Source: Acidimicrobiaceae bacterium (GTDB taxonomy: Bacteria; Actinomycetota; Acidimicrobiia; Acidimicrobiales; RAAP-2). From it: 64,000 nt of DNA. A program made the position numbers and the translations under genes. Location: positions 1 to 64,000 of the forward strand of contig PLWZ01000058.1 of the NCBI GenBank assembly GCA_003151235.1, written 5' to 3'. Every line of letters starts with the position of its first letter. The stretch's first letter is position 1. Below are positions 59,542 to 64,000 of the stretch, one piece after another. Under the pieces are notes generated by a model that did no database searches, had not been told where the DNA came from, and was given only the letters and a program-made list of their open reading frames with translations.

Positions 59542-61029
59542 CTACCGCCGCTTGCCGCCCCGTTTGCCGCCTTTGCGCGCCCGCGGCGGCGGGCGTCGAG
59601 CCCCGCCCGGACCCGGTCGCGTCTGGCCCCCGGCCGTGGCAGTCCCGGCGCCGTCGACGGCCCCGGGTGCACGGCCCTGCGGTCCCCCGCCGGCCGTCGC
59701 CCTCGCTCGCGCCGCCCCCGGCCGGATCGGGCCCGGCCGCCCGGCTCGGCCCCCCGCGGCCTTCCTCGCCCCTCCGCTGGCCTGGCCGGCCAGCAGTGCG
59801 GCCGTGGCGGGCGTCAGCACGCCGCCGCGATCGGTGCGCGAGCTCAGCCGTTGACGGATCACCGTGTAGCGCGACTCGCGCTCTTTCATCATGGCCAAGA
59901 TCGGCGAGGCGATGAAGATCGACGAATAGGCACCGCTCAAGAGCCCGACGAACAGGGCCAGCCCGTAGTTCTGGAGTGTGACCGCACCAAGGAGCTCTGC
60001 GCCGATCAACAGGACCGCCAGCACCGGCAGGATGGCGACGAGCGACGTATTGATCGACCGGGCCAGGGTCTGGTTCATGGAGAGGTTGACCATCTCGGAG
60101 TACGTCATGCGACCCGACGCGCCGAGGCCCCGGGCGTTGTCCCGGACCCGGTCGAACACGACCACGGTGTCGTAGAGGGAGTACCCGAGGATGGTCAGGA
60201 TCGCGACGACGGTGTCGGGGGTCACCTGGAATCCGACCAACGAATAGACGCCCGCCGCGACGAGGAGGTCGTGCACGAGCGCGGCGAAGGCCGCCGCGGC
60301 CATCTTCGGTTCGAACCGGAGGCTGATGTAGATGCCCACGGTGATGAAGAACGCGATGAGTGCGATCAGCGCGTGCTCGGTCACCTGGCTGCCCCAGGTC
60401 GGCCCGACGGTGTCTCTCGATACCTCCTGACCCGGCCCGGCGAACTTCTGCAGTGCCGTAATGACCCGGCGTTCGATGGCCGTGCGGTCGCCCGCCGACC
60501 GCGAGTTGAGATCCGCCTGCACCTCGATCGTCTTGCCGCCCAGGATCTCCACGACCGGCTGGGTGAGGCCGGCCGCCTCGACCGCCTTCACCACGGTGGC
60601 CTGTGACACGCCGGTGGCGGACACCTCCCAGGACTCCCCGCCCTTGAAGTCGATGCCGAAGTTGAAACCCCGGAAGCCGAAGGAGATCAACCCGGCCACG
60701 ATGATCACGCTCGAGAGGAGGAACCACCACCGGCGCCGCCCGACGAAGTCGAACGAGGTCTGGCCCCGGTACAGGCGCAGCAGCGTCTTGAGCGGGGAGC
60801 CTCCGCCCGATCCGGACCCCGAGCCCGATGCCGCCCTCCGCTTCCCGGCGCGAACGTCGTCGTCCTCGAACTCACCCTCGTCCTCGAACTCGGTTTCGTC
60901 CTCGAACTCGTCCTCGAGCTCCCCAACGTCTTCGACCTCGAGGCCGTCGGGCTGGTCGCGGTCGTCGACCAGGCGGTTGGGGATCTCCACGTTCCGGAGG
61001 CGGTCGTCGCGCCGTTCGACGGGGCTCAC
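59542..61029 (-). CDS. secF: Protein translocase subunit SecF, extended at both ends
   Basis: 495 residues; SecF is usually ~300. The core (~95-400) has six membrane helices with FGIDFKGGESWEV, TVGPTWGSQVTEHALIAL, TILGYSLYDTVVVFDRVRDN and MNQTLARSINTSLVAILPVL. It works with SecD to drive export with the proton gradient. The N-terminus holds a Glu/Asp repeat (~37-58) and the C-terminal ~90 residues are Gly/Arg/Pro/Ala-rich and very basic. GTG 61029 overlaps the secD stop. Confidence 0.92.
   Translation of the reverse strand: MSPVERRDDRLRNVEIPNRLVDDRDQPDGLEVEDVGELEDEFEDETEFEDEGEFEDDDVRAGKRRAASGSGSGSGGGSPLKTLLRLYRGQTSFDFVGRRRWWFLLSSVIIVAGLISFGFRGFNFGIDFKGGESWEVSATGVSQATVVKAVEAAGLTQPVVEILGGKTIEVQADLNSRSAGDRTAIERRVITALQKFAGPGQEVSRDTVGPTWGSQVTEHALIALIAFFITVGIYISLRFEPKMAAAAFAALVHDLLVAAGVYSLVGFQVTPDTVVAILTILGYSLYDTVVVFDRVRDNARGLGASGRMTYSEMVNLSMNQTLARSINTSLVAILPVLAVLLIGAELLGAVTLQNYGLALFVGLLSGAYSSIFIASPILAMMKERESRYTVIRQRLSSRTDRGGVLTPATAALLAGQASGGARKAAGGRAGRPGPIRPGAARARATAGGGPQGRAPGAVDGAGTATAGGQTRPGPGGARRPPPRARKGGKRGGKRR
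60856..60921. repeat. 18-bp tandem repeat encoding an acidic stretch of SecF
   Basis: The + strand motif CGTCCTCGAACTC recurs at 18-base spacing three times, giving the repeat EFEDE-x in SecF residues ~37-58. It is a coding tandem repeat and could vary in copy number between strains. Confidence 0.6.
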
Positions 61030-62591
61030 GAGTCGGCCCCCGCCCCGATGGCCAGGCCGCGGGCGATGCCGATGCCGCGCGCCTGGGTCAGGCGCTCGCT
61101 ACGGCCGAGGAGGAAGACCAGCGGCCGGGTGAAGAAGTAGGTGACGCCGACGTCGAGGATCGTGGACAGCCCGAGGAAGAAGGCGAACCCCTTCACCTCG
61201 CCGACGGCCAGCCAGTAGAGGAGCACGGCCGCCAGCAACGACACGAAGTCCGCCGCCAGCACGGTTCGGAACGCGCTCTTGAATCCGCGGTCGACGCTCG
61301 TTCGCACGGTTCTGCCCGCGCGTGTCTCGTCTTTTAATCGTTCGAAATAGACGATGTACGAGTCGACGGTGATCCCGATCGACACGATGATGCCGGTGAC
61401 ACCGGCCAGGTCGAAGCTCGGCGCCGCGCTTGTGTGGCCGAGGGCCGAGATGATGGACCACAGCAGCGCACCGGTGACGGCGAGGCCGCTCACTACCACG
61501 ATGCCCAAGATCCGGTAATAGAAGATCGTGTACAAGAGGACCAGGATCAGCCCGGCCAGGCCGGCGCCGAGGCCGGCGTCGAGCGACGAGCGCCCGAGGG
61601 TCGGCGTGACGGTCTGGGTGGTCAGCTCGACCAGCCGGATCGGGAGCGTGCCGTAGTTGAGGGCGATGGCGAGGTTGTGGGCCGACTGGTCGGTGAACTT
61701 GCCCGAGATCTCGACGTTGTTGTTGAAACCCGTGAATGTGCTCTGGTTGGGCAGGGTCAACGGCGCCGACTGGACGACCCCGTCGAGTTCGATCGTGATG
61801 ATCTCGTGGAAGTACTTGGACGCCATGGTGTCCCACGCCTTCCCCCCGCTGCTGGTGAGGGCGACGTCGACCACCCATCCCTGGGTTGTCGAAAGGGTGG
61901 CTGTGGCCGACTTCACGATGTGCCCGGTCAACTGGGCCGGGCCGGCCAGGTAGCGCAGCCCGCCCGAGGCGGCGGTCCCGGGGAGGAGCACCACCTTGTT
62001 GGCGGCATCCTTTGCGGGCGTGGTCGACGGGTAGGCCGAGAGAACCGGATCGGGCTGCACGTTGTAGCTGACGCCGTTCGTGCTGGTGGCGCTCCCGACC
62101 AGGTTCGCGGTCACCAGCTGATACTGGGAGGTACACCCGGCCGGCAGCGGACCGGGGCTGATGATCTTCTTCGCCTTCTGCCCCTTCTTCTGTTCGGTCG
62201 CCTGCGCGTACGGCCCGGCGTAGCAGAGGGTCGGGCGGAACAGGAGCTGGGCCGTCTGGCCGATCGTCTTCAAGATCTCGTTGGGGTCCTTCACGCCGGG
62301 GACCTGGACGACGATCTGATCGCCCTGCGTCGCGACGGTGGCCCCGCTCACCCCGATGCCGTTGACCCGGTTGTCCAGGATCGAGACGGCCTCGTTGAGG
62401 TTGGCCTTGGTCGTCGGGTGGGACGGCTTGTAGACGACCGAGAACCCACCGGCCAGGTCGAGGCCGAGACGGGGCGACCAGCGGGCCACGAGCGTCCCGG
62501 CGAGCGCTCCGAAGGCGATGCCGACCACAAGGATGAGACTGACGACCAGGGCTCGCGGCCGTCGGGTCTGCGAGCGGGTCGGCGGGCTCAT
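61026..62591 (-). CDS. secD: Protein translocase subunit SecD
   Basis: 521 residues. First helix near 13-33, LGLDLAGGFSVVYKP, the periplasmic P1 domain with DNRVNGIGVSGATVATQGDQIVVQVPGVKDPNEIL, then the C-terminal channel region GLIVSIGITVDSYIVYFERLKDE-like (the sequence gives GIIVSIGITVDSYIVYFE) and DRGFKSAFRTVLAADFVSLLAAVLLYWLAVGEVKGFAFFLGL. It pulls proteins out on the periplasmic/extracytoplasmic side. ATG 62591 overlaps the yajC stop. Confidence 0.94.
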   Translation of the reverse strand: MSPPTRSQTRRPRALVVSLILVVGIAFGALAGTLVARWSPRLGLDLAGGFSVVYKPSHPTTKANLNEAVSILDNRVNGIGVSGATVATQGDQIVVQVPGVKDPNEILKTIGQTAQLLFRPTLCYAGPYAQATEQKKGQKAKKIISPGPLPAGCTSQYQLVTANLVGSATSTNGVSYNVQPDPVLSAYPSTTPAKDAANKVVLLPGTAASGGLRYLAGPAQLTGHIVKSATATLSTTQGWVVDVALTSSGGKAWDTMASKYFHEIITIELDGVVQSAPLTLPNQSTFTGFNNNVEISGKFTDQSAHNLAIALNYGTLPIRLVELTTQTVTPTLGRSSLDAGLGAGLAGLILVLLYTIFYYRILGIVVVSGLAVTGALLWSIISALGHTSAAPSFDLAGVTGIIVSIGITVDSYIVYFERLKDETRAGRTVRTSVDRGFKSAFRTVLAADFVSLLAAVLLYWLAVGEVKGFAFFLGLSTILDVGVTYFFTRPLVFLLGRSERLTQARGIGIARGLAIGAGADS

Positions 62592-63049
62592 GCCCCAGTT
62601 TCCCCCTCGGCCTTCCCGGTGTCCGAGGCGTCATCCGATTCGACGTGGTCGTGCTCGTCGTCGTCCTCATCGTCGTCGACCTCGGGCATGGGGGTCGGGT
62701 CGACCATCTTGCGGGCGATCGCCGTGCGCAACATCACGAGCCTGGTGGGCTGCTCGTCGACGTCCGCGTCGGCCGACGCGTTCCCGGTGAGCAGGACGAC
62801 ACGGTCGTTCTGCAGCTCCTCGATCCGGCCGACGATCCCGCCGATGGTCACCACCCGGTCACCGACCGCGATGCTGGAGTTGTCCTGGCGGGCCTTCTTG
62901 GCCTTCTGCTGGTTTGGTCGGAGGAACAAGAAATAGAGCGCGCCGACCACGATCACGATGAAGATCAAGAACGTCGCGCTGCTCGACGACTTCTTGGTCG
63001 TGGTGGTCGCGGCGAGCAGCGTCGTCGTCAGGCTGAGCAGGTGGTCCAC
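62588..63049 (-). CDS. yajC: Preprotein translocase accessory subunit YajC
   Basis: 153 residues from GTG 63049 (VDHLLSLTTTLLAATTTTKK). One membrane helix (FLIFIVIVVGALYFLFL, ~28-44), then RPNQQKAKKARQDNSSIAVGDRVVTIGGIVGRIEELQND, the family hallmark. The C-terminal ~45 residues are a highly acidic extension (DDDEDDDEHDHVES), about 50 longer than usual. It assists SecDF. It is the first gene of the secD-secF run. Confidence 0.92.
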   Translation of the reverse strand: MDHLLSLTTTLLAATTTTKKSSSSATFLIFIVIVVGALYFLFLRPNQQKAKKARQDNSSIAVGDRVVTIGGIVGRIEELQNDRVVLLTGNASADADVDEQPTRLVMLRTAIARKMVDPTPMPEVDDDEDDDEHDHVESDDASDTGKAEGETGA

Positions 63050-63243
63050 GTGTGGCGTCCTTGGTGTGCGTACCGGGTTCGGACCCGCGCAAAACGGCCA
63101 CCCTAGTCCAGGTCCCCGATCGGCCCTCGGTCGGGTCACCGGGTCTCGGACCATCGAGCCCTCGGCGCGGCCGTTCGGCACCGGCGGCGAAGGCGCTGGT
63201 CAACCGGGCCGGTCGCCATCGCGGGCAACCCCGGCGGGCCGCC

Positions 63244-64000
63244 TCAGAACAGGGCGGCCTCGTCGGCGATCAACCCGAGATGGGACCACGCCCGTTGGGT
63301 CGGGACACGACCCCGGGGCGTGCGCTGGATCAGGCCCTGCTGGAGGAGGAAGGGCTCGTAGGCGTCCTCCAAGGTGTCGGTCTCCTCCCCCACGCACTGG
63401 GCCAGGGTGGTCAGCCCGACCGGGCGACCGGCGAACCGGCGGCACAGCGCGTCGAGGATCGCCCGGTCCACCTTGTCCAGTCCGAGCTCGTCGATGCCGA
63501 AGAGGGCCAGCCCCCGCTCGGCGGTCTCCCCGGTGATCACCCCATCGCCGCGTACCTCGACGAAGTCGCGGACCCGGCGGAGCAGCCGGTTGGCGATGCG
63601 GGGCGTGCCCCGCGAGCGGCCGGCGATCCGCAACGCCCCGTCGGCATCGATGTCGACGCCGAGGATCCGGGCCGACCGGAGCACGATCGCCTCGAGATCC
63701 TGCGTCGCGTACAGGTCGAGGCGGCCGATGAAGCCGAATCGGTCCCGCAGCGGGCTCGACACCAGCCCCGTCCGCGTGGTCGCCCCGATGAGGGTGAAGT
63801 GGGGCACATCGAGGCGGATCGAGCGGGCGGTCGGACCCTTCCCGATCAAGAAGTCGAGCTTCGAGTCCTCCATGGCCGGATACAGGATCTCCTCGACCGA
63901 TCGGCTCATCCGGTGGATCTCGTCGATGAACAGGACATCGCCCTCGTGGAGATCGGTGAGCAGCGAGGCCAGGTCGCCCGCACGTACGAGCACCGGGCCC
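63244..64000 (-). CDS. ruvB: Holliday junction branch-migration helicase RuvB (partial)
   Basis: The C-terminal ~250 residues of RuvB; the 5' end, with Walker A, is off the window edge at 64000. Present: [26 protein letters not shown] (Walker B), [23 protein letters not shown] (sensor and arginine-finger region), [23 protein letters not shown] and the C-terminal winged helix [38 protein letters not shown]. It drives branch migration with RuvA. A 194-base non-coding gap separates it from yajC. Confidence 0.95.
   Translation of the reverse strand, partial: GPVLVRAGDLASLLTDLHEGDVLFIDEIHRMSRSVEEILYPAMEDSKLDFLIGKGPTARSIRLDVPHFTLIGATTRTGLVSSPLRDRFGFIGRLDLYATQDLEAIVLRSARILGVDIDADGALRIAGRSRGTPRIANRLLRRVRDFVEVRGDGVITGETAERGLALFGIDELGLDKVDRAILDALCRRFAGRPVGLTTLAQCVGEETDTLEDAYEPFLLQQGLIQRTPRGRVPTQRAWSHLGLIADEAALF

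Overview
The window is a high-GC bacterial chromosome segment, most likely from an actinobacterium outside the classic mycelial and mycobacterial groups, with Acidimicrobiia-like lineages as my best guess. Supporting signs are a two-domain MshD-type mycothiol synthase, an Rv1264-like nucleotidyl cyclase, frequent GTG starts with 4-base GTGA/ATGA gene overlaps, and the order ruvB-yajC-secD-secF-rel-hisS-aspS-rarA-alaS-ruvX-mltG-aroE. The lineage below class is inference.

Left end (1-4.9 kb) is the accessory part. A PD-(D/E)XK-type nuclease-like gene is coupled to a 59-residue basic protein and a 100-residue amphipathic protein. They are followed by an orphan helical protein, near-identical direct repeats, a collapsed tRNA 3' end, a start-less signal-peptide fragment, a small membrane protein and a secreted protein. 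This looks like the edge of an old integration site. From 4.4 to 6.7 kb lie a zinc-ribbon VOC protein, an aldo/keto reductase-like protein and a nitrilase.

6.8-10.3 kb carries a type II fatty acid synthesis operon (fabD, fabG, acpP, fabF). Its FabD carries a C-terminal domain resembling a biotin-carrier fold without the lysine. Convergent to it is a tryptophan operon (10.3-17.4 kb: trpE, ygfZ, an esterase, trpC, trpF, trpB, trpA) preceded by an orphan GroES-like gene. Next come two alpha/beta hydrolases, a cupin, a frameshifted EAL-GAF-GAF gene and a VOC protein (17.9-22.1 kb).

22.1-28.5 kb is a histidine operon (hisD, C, B, H, A, F) split between hisH and hisA by 1.3 kb holding a DUF3558-like membrane-anchored protein, a Gly/Tyr-rich secreted protein and a perfect 13-bp hairpin. 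hisG, hisE and hisI, and trpG and trpD, are not in the window.

28.7-47.2 kb is mixed: a class III cyclase, a VapBC-like pair whose PIN partner has lost acidic residues, endonuclease III, mycothiol synthase, a VIT-type transporter, menaquinone genes (menG, menF), a two-component system, polyprenol-phosphate mannose synthase with a flippase-like membrane protein, polyphosphate kinase, two SEDS proteins converging on a bifunctional-nuclease gene, and an MscS channel.

47.2-64 kb is a long minus-strand housekeeping array: aroE, a decayed MazF next to an intact antitoxin, then mltG, ruvX, alaS, rarA, aspS, hisS, rel, secF, secD, yajC and the 3' part of ruvB, which runs off the window. I found no complete tRNA or rRNA gene, no CRISPR array and no intact transposase.
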